Origin: CAZXTR01 sp964643615 | GTDB taxonomy: Bacteria; Pseudomonadota; Alphaproteobacteria; CAAHEQ01; UBA3637 | Assembly: GCA_964643615.1 (NCBI GenBank) | Contig: CAZXTR010000015.1 | Coordinates: 1 to 17,661, forward strand | Direction: 5' to 3' | Length of the DNA stretch: 17,661 nt | Shown: positions 6,419-14,820 of the stretch, piece by piece | Layout: the number at the start of each line of letters is the position of its first letter | Position numbering within the stretch: the stretch's first letter is position 1 | Translations under genes and position numbers: made by a program | Notes under the pieces: model-generated | Database searches by the model: none | The model's input: the letters and a program-made list of their open reading frames with translations, nothing else | Told to the model about the DNA's origin: nothing

Positions 6419-8268
6419 TGGATTTAATAGATTTTATCAATTTACCCTTATTCCTTGTCTCTATTTTACTGATTTTTAGTATTATGACAAGTGCTGTTTC
6501 GGCGAAAGCGAACATCCCAACGATTTTGGTTTTCTTGTGTATCGGATTAATAGCCGGGGAAAAGGGTGGTTTTGGTCTTGTTTCTGATTTTCAATCATCG
6601 AAAGCTTTTTTTATTGGAAACATTGCATTGGCGTTGATTTTGTTTGATAGTGGATATCAAACATCGTTCAAAAGTTATAAAATGACAGCTGCCCCATCTT
6701 TGATTTTAGCAACGGTTGGCGTTTTACTCACTACTCTTTTGTTGGCACCTGCGGCCCATTATATTTTAGGAATTACATGGGTTGAGGCGTTGCTGTTAAC
6801 TTGCATCATCAGCTCAACAGATTCAGCGTCTGTTTTTTTCTTGCTTCGTATGGGGGGTGTCACAGTTCGCGATAAGGTCAAATCAACTTTGGAAATTGAA
6901 TCTGGTTCAAATGATCCTATGGCAATATTTTTAACAATTTCTTTTGTAACATTGATTAAAAGTAATTCGAACGATGTCTCGTTGACGCTTTTGTTGGAAT
7001 TTATCAAGCAAATGGGCTTTGGGTGTATTTTTGGGTTGGTTATTGCCTATATTGCAAAACGTGTTATCAATCGCATTGATTTAGACACGGCCCTTTATCC
7101 TATTTTGTTGATTGCTATAGTGATAGCGGGTTTCGCTATAACAAACTTAACGGGAGGTAGTGGCTTTTTAGCTTTGTATATTGCGGGTATTTTCTTAGGT
7201 AATTCTCGTTTGAATGGTCATCATCAAATTTTACGTGTCCAAACAACGTTGGCTTGGTTTTGTCAAATTATTATGTTTATGTCCTTGGGCTTGTATGCCA
7301 ACATTGAGGATTTCCCCCAAGTTATTGTTCCTGCAATGATTTTGGGTGGATTGTTGATTTTGTTGTCTAGACCATTAGCTGTGTTTTTATGTCTTGCTCC
7401 ATTTAAATACACCTTTTTAGAAAAAATATTTGTTTCATTCGTTGGTTTGAGGGGGGCCACGTCTATATTGTTGGCGTTGATGCCTCTTGTGATGCACGTG
7501 CCTCATTCAGAAATGTTTTTTAATATCATTTTTTTAATGGTTCTTATGTCATTAACTATTCAAGGATTTTTCATTATCCCTGTTGCTAAACTGTGTGGCG
7601 TTACACTTCCTGTAATTGAAAGGCCTGCCGATAAATCGGAAATTGACTTGCCTGGTTTGAAAGACAGTTATTTGATTAGTTATAAATTATCCGAAAATAC
7701 ACCGGCCCTTTATGGAGCAGAAATTCCAAAGTGGGCGTCCCCTATTATTGTAAAGCGCGGAGGCATTTCATATAACGCACATAATGTTAAGGATTTACAA
7801 GTAGGTGATCGTGTTTATTTATTTGCAGTGTCGGAAAAAAGGATACATTTGTTGGATTCTTTGTATGGTGGAGGGATGACTCAACAAGCGGATGATTTCG
7901 GCGATTTTACGATTTATTCAGACATACTTTTAAAAGATTTGTCTTCGCTTTATGGTATACAAATTGACGAAAAGATAGAGTCTTTCACTTTGAGTGAATT
8001 GATTTTGAAAAATTTTGCTGATGTTGAAGTGGGAGACAGATTTATTTTAGATTCTATTGAGTTGATTGTTCGCAAAAAGAACAAGGATATGGTCGAGGAA
8101 TTTGGGATTGATTTGAATCCTAGCGAAAAATCATTTGGTCGATTGTTTGTTTTCCCAAAAAAGCATCGCGGCTATAACGCCATAAAGTTAAAAGAAAAAA
8201 TTATATTTTACTTGTCAAAACAAGGAAAGAAGATTAAAGTTTATACAAATAAAAAGAGGGAAAAATGA
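6418..8268 (+). CDS. nhaP2: K+/H+ (or Na+/H+) antiporter, CPA1 family, NhaP2/CvrA type
   Basis: This 616-residue inner-membrane antiporter exchanges cytoplasmic K+ or Na+ for protons. Residues about 8-395 are strongly hydrophobic with many membrane segments. Transport-site motifs include ISSTDSASVFFLLR (131-144) and ESGSNDPMAIF (161-171, Asp166 ion-binding position), then FVGLRGATSILLALM (341-355) with the conserved Arg345. A cytoplasmic regulatory part follows: a TrkA-C-like domain (about 405-480, ending VGDRVYLFAVSEK) and a CorC/HlyC-associated domain (about 495-555, with VGDRFILDSIELIVRK). That is the NhaP2/CvrA domain order. A basic 45-residue tail extends beyond the usual end. It starts on the stop of the LOG gene (TGATG) and its own stop overlaps the next ATG by 4 nt, so it is inside the operon. 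Ion preference cannot be read from sequence. Confidence 0.93.
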   Translation: MDLIDFINLPLFLVSILLIFSIMTSAVSAKANIPTILVFLCIGLIAGEKGGFGLVSDFQSSKAFFIGNIALALILFDSGYQTSFKSYKMTAAPSLILATVGVLLTTLLLAPAAHYILGITWVEALLLTCIISSTDSASVFFLLRMGGVTVRDKVKSTLEIESGSNDPMAIFLTISFVTLIKSNSNDVSLTLLLEFIKQMGFGCIFGLVIAYIAKRVINRIDLDTALYPILLIAIVIAGFAITNLTGGSGFLALYIAGIFLGNSRLNGHHQILRVQTTLAWFCQIIMFMSLGLYANIEDFPQVIVPAMILGGLLILLSRPLAVFLCLAPFKYTFLEKIFVSFVGLRGATSILLALMPLVMHVPHSEMFFNIIFLMVLMSLTIQGFFIIPVAKLCGVTLPVIERPADKSEIDLPGLKDSYLISYKLSENTPALYGAEIPKWASPIIVKRGGISYNAHNVKDLQVGDRVYLFAVSEKRIHLLDSLYGGGMTQQADDFGDFTIYSDILLKDLSSLYGIQIDEKIESFTLSELILKNFADVEVGDRFILDSIELIVRKKNKDMVEEFGIDLNPSEKSFGRLFVFPKKHRGYNAIKLKEKIIFYLSKQGKKIKVYTNKKREK

Positions 8269-9446
8269 AAAAATCAAGGCCGTTTCTTGTCTTGCTGATA
8301 ATTGTTGGCATTGTGTATTTCGGTTGCTCATACTTTAAAGGTGCTCCATCTGTGCCACAAATAGGCGCTATGCCGGTTGATGTAATGATGGTTAAGGAAA
8401 GTGATTTTTATCCTTCGCTGAGCTTTGTCGCTAAAATAGAGGCAAAAGACAAGGTCGCTATTCGTGCACGTGTGACGGGATTTTTAACAAAACGTCTTTT
8501 TAAAGAAGGTGATTTTGTCGAAAAAGGGCAATTGCTTTTTGAAATAGAAAAGAATCAATTTCAAGCGAATGTTCGCAAAGGAGAGGCAAATCTTTCTAAG
8601 GCTAGGGCAAATGAAGCTAATGCTAAGGCACAATATAATCGGGCAAAAGATTTAATTAAAACAAAAGATGTTTCTCTAGCGTTGTTGGATCAAAGAGAAG
8701 CTGAGTTCAATTCATCTGAAGCTTTGGTAAAACAAGCACAATCCGATTTGGATTTGGTTAAATTAGATTTGGAGTATACAGATATTAGAGCCCCTATTTT
8801 CGGTCGTATAGGAGTATCTTTTTATAGTGAAGGATCTCTGATAGGCCCTGATTCGGGTGAGTTGGCATCTATTGTCACAACAACCCCTATGTATGCTGTT
8901 TTTTCGGTATCTGAAAATCAACTTTTTCAAATTACAGATTTTTTAAAAAGCGCAAAGAAAGATTATGCAGGGGAGGGAGCAGATATTAGTTTTCAATATT
9001 CAAACGGAGTTAACTATCCCCTTCCAGGGACATTGAACTTTGTGGATACAGAATTGGATCCACAAATGAATACTTTGAAAATTCGTGCGTCTTTCCCTAA
9101 CCCGGATAATACGCTTATTGCTGGGCAATATGGACGCATTAACATCCAAATTCAAAAGCCGCAACATGCTATATTAATCCCTCAAGTTCTGGTTCAACAA
9201 GACTTGATGGGGTCTTTTGTTTATGTCGTTGGGAAGGATAATATTTTGCAAGAGCGTCGTATTGATACTGGTTTAGAGCTGACTACAGGAGAAGTTGTTG
9301 TTATGAAAGGTTTGATTGTTGGGGATAAGTTGTTGATGAATAATTTTCAAAAAGCACCTCGATTAAAAGGTTTCCCTGTGCAACCTGTTATAATGAAATT
9401 GCCTGCGATTCAAGCCCCCCTTCCAAACGAAGGAGTTGAAAAATGA
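8265..9446 (+). CDS. RND efflux membrane fusion protein (AcrA/MexA type)
   Basis: This 393-residue periplasmic adaptor links an RND pump to an outer-membrane channel. The N-terminus has a signal/anchor segment (7-20) followed by Cys21. The preceding VYFG is a poor lipobox, so lipidation is uncertain. Lipoyl halves lie at about 60-98 (VTGFLTKRLFKEGDFVEKGQ) and 169-205 (LEYTDIRAPIFGRIG), with an alpha-helical hairpin between (99-168, Ala/Gln/Lys rich). Beta-barrel (about 206-290) and membrane-proximal domains follow. Length is typical. It starts with an ATGA overlap on the antiporter stop and ends with an ATGA overlap on the pump gene; GAGGG lies about 5 nt before the ATG. Substrates are unknown. 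Confidence 0.93.
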   Translation: MKKSRPFLVLLIIVGIVYFGCSYFKGAPSVPQIGAMPVDVMMVKESDFYPSLSFVAKIEAKDKVAIRARVTGFLTKRLFKEGDFVEKGQLLFEIEKNQFQANVRKGEANLSKARANEANAKAQYNRAKDLIKTKDVSLALLDQREAEFNSSEALVKQAQSDLDLVKLDLEYTDIRAPIFGRIGVSFYSEGSLIGPDSGELASIVTTTPMYAVFSVSENQLFQITDFLKSAKKDYAGEGADISFQYSNGVNYPLPGTLNFVDTELDPQMNTLKIRASFPNPDNTLIAGQYGRINIQIQKPQHAILIPQVLVQQDLMGSFVYVVGKDNILQERRIDTGLELTTGEVVVMKGLIVGDKLLMNNFQKAPRLKGFPVQPVIMKLPAIQAPLPNEGVEK

Positions 9447-12400
9447 TATCTGACGTATTTATAAAGCGTCCAAGATTTGCCATTGTTGTATCTTTGATTA
9501 TTATGATTGCAGGACTTTTATCTCTTTTTACTTTGCCTGTTGAGCAATTTCCTAATATTACTCCGCCTCAAGTTCAAGTGCGTGCGGTTTATCCAGGTGC
9601 AAATGCGGAAGTGATTGAAAGTGCTGTAGCACAACAAATTGAATCTGCCGTGAACGGTGTAGAAGATATGATGTACATGTCATCTAATTCGTCTGATGAT
9701 GGCAGTTATAATTTATCGGTTACCTTTGCCGTTGGGACTGATCCTGATACAGCAGCAATGAATGTTCAAAATCGTATCAAACAAGTAGAATCGAAATTGC
9801 CTGAAGAAGTTATTCGTCAAGGCGTTAGCGTCCAGCAACGTATGACTTCTATGTTGCAAATTTTTGGAGTAAGCGCATCAAATGGTAAATATGATCAAAA
9901 AGCTTTGACGAATTATGTTTTAATCAACATGAAAGACGAACTTTCTCGGGTCAGGGGGGTTGGTAATATTGAAGTGTTTAGTAGTTATGAATACAGTATG
10001 CGTATTTGGACGAATGACGATAAATTAAAAAGTTTAAAATTATCTACAGCAGAAATTGTGAACGCGATACGTAGTCAAAACATTCAAGCGTCCGTCGGTC
10101 GGATTGGATCTATGCCAGCGTCTAAAGATCAAATGTTCCAAGTTTCGTTGACGGCACGTGGTCGCTTAACTTCTGTAGAAGAATTTGGAAATATTATTAT
10201 TCGTGCAAATAAAGATGGTTCATATTTAAAATTGAAAGATGTTGCTCGTGTTGAACTGGGTGTTAAAAGCCAAGATGTGAACAGTCGGTATAATGGACAA
10301 ACTGCGGTAGTAATTGCTGTGTTTCAAACACCTGGGTCTAATGCGTTAGAAGTTGCCAAAGGAATAAGTGAAAAAATCGCTCAATTTCGCTTACCTGAAG
10401 GAATGTCCATCAATATGATGTTTGATAATGCTTCGTTTGTGCAATCTTCAGTGCATGAAATTCAGACGACTTTATTTGAAGCGTTTATTTTGGTGGTGAT
10501 TGTTATCTTCTTTTTTTTGGGGTCGATCCGCACAACGTTAATTCCTTTGTTTGCTATTCCCGTTTCTTTGATTGGAGCGTTAGCAGGGTTGGCGGCGTTT
10601 GGCATTACTTTAAATACAGTTTCTTTGTTAGCATTGGTGTTAGTTATTGGGGTTGTCGTTGATGATGCAATTATTGTGGTGGAAGATGTTGAATCTGTTA
10701 TGGCTGAAAAGCCAAATGCTTCGCCAGAAGAGTGTGTCCAAGAATCAATGAATCGTATTACAAATCCTATTATTGCGACAACGTTAATTTTGTTGGGCGT
10801 TTTTGTACCTGTTGCGTTTATGCCAGGGATTACGGGGTTACTTTATCGGCAATTTGCTATTGCAGTGTCATGTGCTGTTGTTATTTCGGCCATTAATGCC
10901 TTGACGTTGTCACCGGCGTTAGCTCGATTATTAATGCGTCCTAAAAAAGGCGAGCATTGGTGGTTAGTGCAAAAAGCAATGGATGGTGTTGAATGGGGGC
11001 GTCAAAAATATACTGCTGTTATTAAAAAATTAATCCCGCATTATTTGATTGTTATTCCAGCTTTAATAGGGGTCGTTTTATTTGCGGTATTTATTATTCA
11101 AAGGACTCCTTCTGGTTTTTTGCCGACTGAAGATCAGGGAGCGTTTTTATGTGAAATTCAATTGCCAGCAGGAGCTTCTCTTAATCGAACGTTAGACGTG
11201 ATTAAACAAGTTGAAGAACGTTCTAAAAAGGTTCCTGGAATTAAAAGTTCAACAGCGGTCGCTGGTTATGGAATAATGGCAGGGGCAGCTTCAAATAGTG
11301 CTTTTATGGCGATTACTTTAGCGCCCTATGAAGAAAGATTGTCCCCTGATTTGCTTATTGATAGGATTATTGTCAATTTTGCAAAGGCAACAGCTGATAT
11401 TAAAGATGCCATTGTTATGCCATTTAATGTGCCATCTTTGCCGGGGGTATCCAGTGGCGATGGATTTGAATACATGCTTCAAACGACGCAAGGCGCAAGC
11501 TCCGAAGAGCTTATGTCTGTAGCGAATCAAATAGTATCTAAATCTTTAGAAAGACCTGCTTTGTCGCAAGTGCGGACATTCTATCAGGTTAATAGCCCTC
11601 GGTTAAATGTGACGGTTGATAGAGATAAGGCATATGCTTTAGGGGTTCCTGTTTCGGATATTTTTTTAACAATGCAAACAGTTTTGGGCGGTTCGTATAT
11701 TAACGATTTTAATTTGTATGGTCGTTCGTGGCAAGTGAATATTCAAGGTGATGTGCAGGATCGTTCATCGGTGAATGATATTTTTAAAATAGAGCTGAAA
11801 ACTAATAAAGGAGATATGGTTCCTTTGCGTTCGTTGGTGAAAATAGAAAAAACAATCGGCGCATCTAGTATTCAAAGATATAATAATTATCGTGCTATCA
11901 AAATTACGGGACAAGCCAGTGCTGGGCATAGTTCGGGGGAGGCAATAGCTGCGATGGAGGCTATTTCAAATGAAGTTTTGCCTCCTGGTTATGCTTTCCA
12001 ATGGACAGGTACGGCCACCCAAGAATTAGAGGCCAAAGGACAAGTTGCTCTTATATTTTGTATGGCATTTTTGTTTGGTTATTTGTTTTTGGTCGCTTTG
12101 TATGAAAGTTGGACTTTGCCGATTTCAGTTATGTTGTCTATTTTAATTGGTTTCCTAGGGTCAGCATTAATGATTTATGCACAAAGTAAGAACGATTCTT
12201 ATCGTGTGTTTAATGATTTATACGCCCAAATTGGAATGATAGTTTTGGTTGGATTAGCTGCGAAAAATGCAATTTTGTTAGTTGAGTTCGCAAAACTTCG
12301 TCATGAAATTGGTGATTCGATCAGAGAAGCTGCGCTTAAAGGAGGTTCGTTGCGTTTTCGCGCTATTATGATGACGGCGGTTTCTTCTTTGATGGGATTT

Positions 12401-12580
12401 TTACCATTAATAATGGCAATAGGGCCCGGCGCCTTATCTCGACGTGCTGTAGGGGCCTCCATTTTCGGAGGCATGGCCTTTTCTGCCTTTATTGCGATTT
12501 TCTTTGTTCCTTTATTATATATTTTGTTCCAAACAATGAGTGAAAGGGTTACAGGGAAAAAAGATGACCCTTCAGGTTAG
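9443..12580 (+). CDS. RND multidrug efflux transporter, AcrB/HAE1 family
   Basis: This 1045-residue inner-membrane proton-driven drug exporter forms the trimeric pump with the adaptor encoded just upstream. Its length and residue numbering match AcrB closely. The N-terminus is MISDVFIKRPRFAIVVSL; the proton-relay pair Asp407-Asp408 lies in VIGVVVDDAIIVVEDVE; Lys941 is in LVGLAAKNAILLVEFA and Arg971 in SLRFRAIMMT. The two large periplasmic loops (about 30-340 and 560-865) and 12 membrane segments have the expected layout. The ATG overlaps the adaptor stop by 4 nt, with AAGGAG in the adaptor's last codons. No outer-membrane factor gene follows, so a TolC-like protein must come from elsewhere. 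Drug specificity cannot be predicted. All catalytic residues are present, so it is probably functional. Confidence 0.96.
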   Translation: MISDVFIKRPRFAIVVSLIIMIAGLLSLFTLPVEQFPNITPPQVQVRAVYPGANAEVIESAVAQQIESAVNGVEDMMYMSSNSSDDGSYNLSVTFAVGTDPDTAAMNVQNRIKQVESKLPEEVIRQGVSVQQRMTSMLQIFGVSASNGKYDQKALTNYVLINMKDELSRVRGVGNIEVFSSYEYSMRIWTNDDKLKSLKLSTAEIVNAIRSQNIQASVGRIGSMPASKDQMFQVSLTARGRLTSVEEFGNIIIRANKDGSYLKLKDVARVELGVKSQDVNSRYNGQTAVVIAVFQTPGSNALEVAKGISEKIAQFRLPEGMSINMMFDNASFVQSSVHEIQTTLFEAFILVVIVIFFFLGSIRTTLIPLFAIPVSLIGALAGLAAFGITLNTVSLLALVLVIGVVVDDAIIVVEDVESVMAEKPNASPEECVQESMNRITNPIIATTLILLGVFVPVAFMPGITGLLYRQFAIAVSCAVVISAINALTLSPALARLLMRPKKGEHWWLVQKAMDGVEWGRQKYTAVIKKLIPHYLIVIPALIGVVLFAVFIIQRTPSGFLPTEDQGAFLCEIQLPAGASLNRTLDVIKQVEERSKKVPGIKSSTAVAGYGIMAGAASNSAFMAITLAPYEERLSPDLLIDRIIVNFAKATADIKDAIVMPFNVPSLPGVSSGDGFEYMLQTTQGASSEELMSVANQIVSKSLERPALSQVRTFYQVNSPRLNVTVDRDKAYALGVPVSDIFLTMQTVLGGSYINDFNLYGRSWQVNIQGDVQDRSSVNDIFKIELKTNKGDMVPLRSLVKIEKTIGASSIQRYNNYRAIKITGQASAGHSSGEAIAAMEAISNEVLPPGYAFQWTGTATQELEAKGQVALIFCMAFLFGYLFLVALYESWTLPISVMLSILIGFLGSALMIYAQSKNDSYRVFNDLYAQIGMIVLVGLAAKNAILLVEFAKLRHEIGDSIREAALKGGSLRFRAIMMTAVSSLMGFLPLIMAIGPGALSRRAVGASIFGGMAFSAFIAIFFVPLLYILFQTMSERVTGKKDDPSG

Positions 12581-12594
12581 CTCTTATTCTCCTT

Positions 12595-12609
12595 GTTCCC
12601 TGTGGGAAC
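12595..12609 (+). repeat. small perfect inverted repeat
   Basis: GTTCCC-TGT-GGGAAC lies 15 nt after the RND pump stop codon. The hairpin is perfect but short and has no following T-run, so it is not a standard intrinsic terminator. It could stabilise the 3' end of the operon mRNA, or be incidental. Confidence 0.35.
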
Positions 12610-12793
12610 GGATACGTTTGATGTTCCTAAAAATATGTTGTTGGACGAATGGATAAAAATTATTGCTTCGGAAATTAAAAGAGAGCCTGTTTTTTTTAAA
12701 CAGTTCAAATTGATGAGTTGGCCGCTAAAGAAAAAAGCTAGATAAAGGTGATTTCATTTTACGAGGGATAATCAACAAATTAATTCGTTTGAA

Positions 12794-12893
12794 NNNNNNN
12801 NNNNNNNNNNNNNNNNNNNNNNNNNNNNNNNNNNNNNNNNNNNNNNNNNNNNNNNNNNNNNNNNNNNNNNNNNNNNNNNNNNNNNNNNNNNNN
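12794..12893. other. assembly gap (100 N)
   Basis: Exactly 100 consecutive N bases. This is the conventional placeholder for a scaffold gap of unknown size, so real sequence is missing here. It splits the unresolved region between the RND pump and gatC, and distances across it should not be trusted. Confidence 0.98.
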
Positions 12894-13079
12894 TTGTTTA
12901 ATGTGATAGTATTATAATGCTCGGCTCTCGCGTTCATTTTTGTTTGTTCTAAAGCCCATTAATCAAGAGTTTATACACGATTTGAAAAAACTTGTTCCTT
13001 TATTGAAAGAATCAATGTAATCCTTTTTCTTTATGAACTATTTATGGAGCTAGCACAAGGTAATGGCTTGAAAAAAGTC

Positions 13080-13108
13080 TTGACAGTTTTTTGAAAAAAG
13101 CATAGGGT
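13080..13108 (+). promoter_or_regulatory. candidate gatCAB promoter
   Basis: A perfect -35 TTGACA (13080-13085) is followed after 17 nt by TAGGGT (13103-13108), a poor -10. The start would lie about 20 nt before the gatC ATG, leaving room for the AAGGA ribosome binding site. Position and -35 are good; the -10 is weak. Confidence 0.45.
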
Positions 13109-13134
13109 ATCTCTCATTAAAATAAGGATAAAAA

Positions 13135-13431
13135 ATGACACAAATCGATACAAAAACCATTAAAGAAATGGCTTTCTGGGTGCGTGTACGCATTTCTGAT
13201 GATGAAGCCGAATTAATGGCAAAAGAATTTACAGAGACGTTGAATTGGATTGGCGAAAGATTAAAAAATCCGGAAATTAACTCTGTTTCGCCGATGGTAT
13301 CTCCGTTCGATGAGCCGATTACACTGCGTAAAGATGAGGTAACTGACGGAGATAAACGTGTTGCGGTTTTGGCGAATGCGCCCGAGGGAGCAACTGATGA
13401 ATTTTTCAGTGTCCCGAAAATGGTGGAGTAA
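13135..13431 (+). CDS. gatC: Asp-tRNAAsn/Glu-tRNAGln amidotransferase subunit C
   Basis: This 98-residue small subunit wraps around and stabilises GatA and GatB in the GatCAB complex. The N-terminal helix (IDTKTIKEMAFWVRVRISDD), a central LNWIGERLKN segment and the C-terminal DEFFSVPKMVE are typical; the family ends in a similar F-x-V-P-K-V/I-E sequence. Length is normal (about 95-100). The start is supported by AAGGA 7-8 nt upstream. It is the first gene of gatCAB, with 3 nt between its stop and the gatA ATG; the gatA ribosome binding site GGTGGAG lies in its last codons. Confidence 0.94.
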   Translation: MTQIDTKTIKEMAFWVRVRISDDEAELMAKEFTETLNWIGERLKNPEINSVSPMVSPFDEPITLRKDEVTDGDKRVAVLANAPEGATDEFFSVPKMVE

Positions 13432-13434
13432 AAA

Positions 13435-14820
13435 ATGACAGATTTAACAAGGTTAACATTAACAGAAACCATTTACGGATTGGAAAACAAAGAATTTACA
13501 AGTGTTGAAGTTACAGCAGCTTATTTGAAAAATATGGAAAACAAACGCCGTTTGAATGTGTTTATTACTGAAACGCCTGAATATGCTTTACAAATGGCAA
13601 AAGCGTCCGATGAACGTCGCGCTAAAGGAATAGCAGGGAAATTGGACGGGGTGCCTTTAGCAATTAAGGATATGTTTTGCACAAAGGGGATTAAAACGAC
13701 GGCAGCGTCTAAAATTTTATCTAATTTTGTGCCTGAATTTGAAGCTACAACGACTCAACGCTTATGGGATTCTGGCGCTGTATGTTTAGGCAAAACCAAT
13801 ACTGATGAATTTGCGATGGGCTCTTCTACAATTACTAGTTATTTTGGAGTGACACATAACCCGCATGATGAAACAAGAGTCGCTGGAGGATCTTCAGGCG
13901 GTTCAAGTTGTGCTGTTGCGGCGTATTTGTGCGCGGGTGCGACAGGTACGGAAACGGGTGGCTCTATTCGTCATCCCGCGTCTTTTTGTAAAGTATCTGG
14001 CTTTAAACCGACTTATGGACGTTGTTCTCGTTATGGTGTAGTTGCTTATTCGTCTAGTCTTGATGAACCAGGTGTGTTGGCACGTACGATTAAAGACTGT
14101 GCCCATATGATTGAACCGATGATGGGGTATGATGTTAAAGATTCTACTTCTTCCAAGCGTGAAGTGCCTGATTTAAAGGTGGCTTTGACGGGATCTATTA
14201 AGGGAATGAAAATCGGTATTCCTAAAGAATATACTGAGCTTGTTCCAAAAAACTGGGAGACTGCTCTTCAATTTTTAAAAGATGAAGGTGCCCAATTGAT
14301 TGACGTGGATATGCCCCACACGGAAGAAGCTGGAATGGTTTATTATGTTGTATCGCAAGGCGAAGCTACGACGAATTTGGCGCGTTATGATGGTGTGCGT
14401 TATGGCGTGCGTGTAGAAGGCAAAACTTTGGATGAAATGTATATGAATACACGTATGAATGGCTTTGGACAAGAAGTTAGAAGTCGTATGATTTTAGGAA
14501 CGTTTTTTACATCCGCCAAAGGATACAACGATTATTTTGTGCCTGCGCAAAAAATGCGTTCTTTAATTAAACAAGATTTTGATAAGGCTTTTGAAAAAGT
14601 AGATGTTTTGTTTTCGCCAGCGGTGCCTATTCCTCCTTTTACGATAGAAGAAGCCAAAAATGGGGCAACAAAGGGCAGATTTAATGATAATTATTTGATG
14701 CCATCTTGTTTGACGGGGGTTCCTGCGGGGTGTGCGAATAATGGATTGCAAGTTATTGGACGTATGTGGGATGATGCAACAGTGTTAAAGGTTTTGGATG
14801 TGGTGGAGATGTGCAAATGA
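13435..14820 (+). CDS. gatA: Asp-tRNAAsn/Glu-tRNAGln amidotransferase subunit A (compact form)
   Basis: This is the amidase-signature subunit that hydrolyses glutamine and sends ammonia to GatB for transamidation of mischarged Glu-tRNAGln or Asp-tRNAAsn. The Ser-cisSer-Lys triad is intact: Lys78 (LAIKDMF), Ser153 (GGSSGGSS, 151-158) and Ser177 (ETGGSIRHPAS, 173-183), with the 24-residue Ser spacing of the family. KPTYGRCSRYG and LARYDGVRYG are conserved. Oddities: Glu173 replaces the usual Asp in DTGGSIRQP, and His180 replaces Gln. At 461 residues it is shorter than the usual 480-495. The usual LAGLPxxSVPxG...GLPxGLQ region near the C-terminus is shortened to LTGVPAGCANNGLQVIG (426-442), and the final tail is missing. 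Its stop overlaps the gatB start. Identity is secure; full activity is likely but not certain. Confidence 0.93.
   Translation: MTDLTRLTLTETIYGLENKEFTSVEVTAAYLKNMENKRRLNVFITETPEYALQMAKASDERRAKGIAGKLDGVPLAIKDMFCTKGIKTTAASKILSNFVPEFEATTTQRLWDSGAVCLGKTNTDEFAMGSSTITSYFGVTHNPHDETRVAGGSSGGSSCAVAAYLCAGATGTETGGSIRHPASFCKVSGFKPTYGRCSRYGVVAYSSSLDEPGVLARTIKDCAHMIEPMMGYDVKDSTSSKREVPDLKVALTGSIKGMKIGIPKEYTELVPKNWETALQFLKDEGAQLIDVDMPHTEEAGMVYYVVSQGEATTNLARYDGVRYGVRVEGKTLDEMYMNTRMNGFGQEVRSRMILGTFFTSAKGYNDYFVPAQKMRSLIKQDFDKAFEKVDVLFSPAVPIPPFTIEEAKNGATKGRFNDNYLMPSCLTGVPAGCANNGLQVIGRMWDDATVLKVLDVVEMCK

Larger units (their letters stand above)
12581..13020 (+). pseudogene. probable decayed gene around the assembly gap
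   Basis: Downstream of the pump stop, protein-like open stretches occur in different frames. The first, 12581-12745, reads FPVGTDTFDVPKNMLLDEW and continues to KKKAR-stop. The second, 12700-12793, reads IDELAAKEKKLDKGDFILRG and is open into the gap. The third, after the gap (12910-13020), ends FIHDLKKLVPLLKESM-stop. None has a start codon with a ribosome binding site. The first and second overlap near a T8 run (12690-12697) and could be joined by a single-base change. This pattern fits a frameshifted gene remnant or a poorly resolved assembly end. An ATG at 12564 overlapping the pump 3' end opens a third frame of only 30 codons. I do not recognise the protein. Confidence 0.35.

Noticed and set aside
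12725..12937. Minus-strand open frame spanning the N gap
   Set aside because: The frame is continuous only because 100 Ns of unknown true length are read through; it cannot be supported.
13070..13097. Possible hairpin from AAAAAAGTC to CAGTTTTTT before gatC as a terminator or attenuator
   Set aside because: The arms pair only through the A/T runs; the GTC/CAG part does not pair correctly. The sequence is better explained by the -35 box TTGACA.
13050..13472. Minus-strand open frame of 140 codons across gatC
   Set aside because: It is antisense to gatC and the start of gatA, which are clearly real, and shows no protein family features.
14811..14816. GTG start for gatB two codons before the ATG
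   Set aside because: The Shine-Dalgarno GGAG would be only 2 nt from it, while the ATG at 14817 has 8-nt spacing and the standard ATGA overlap.
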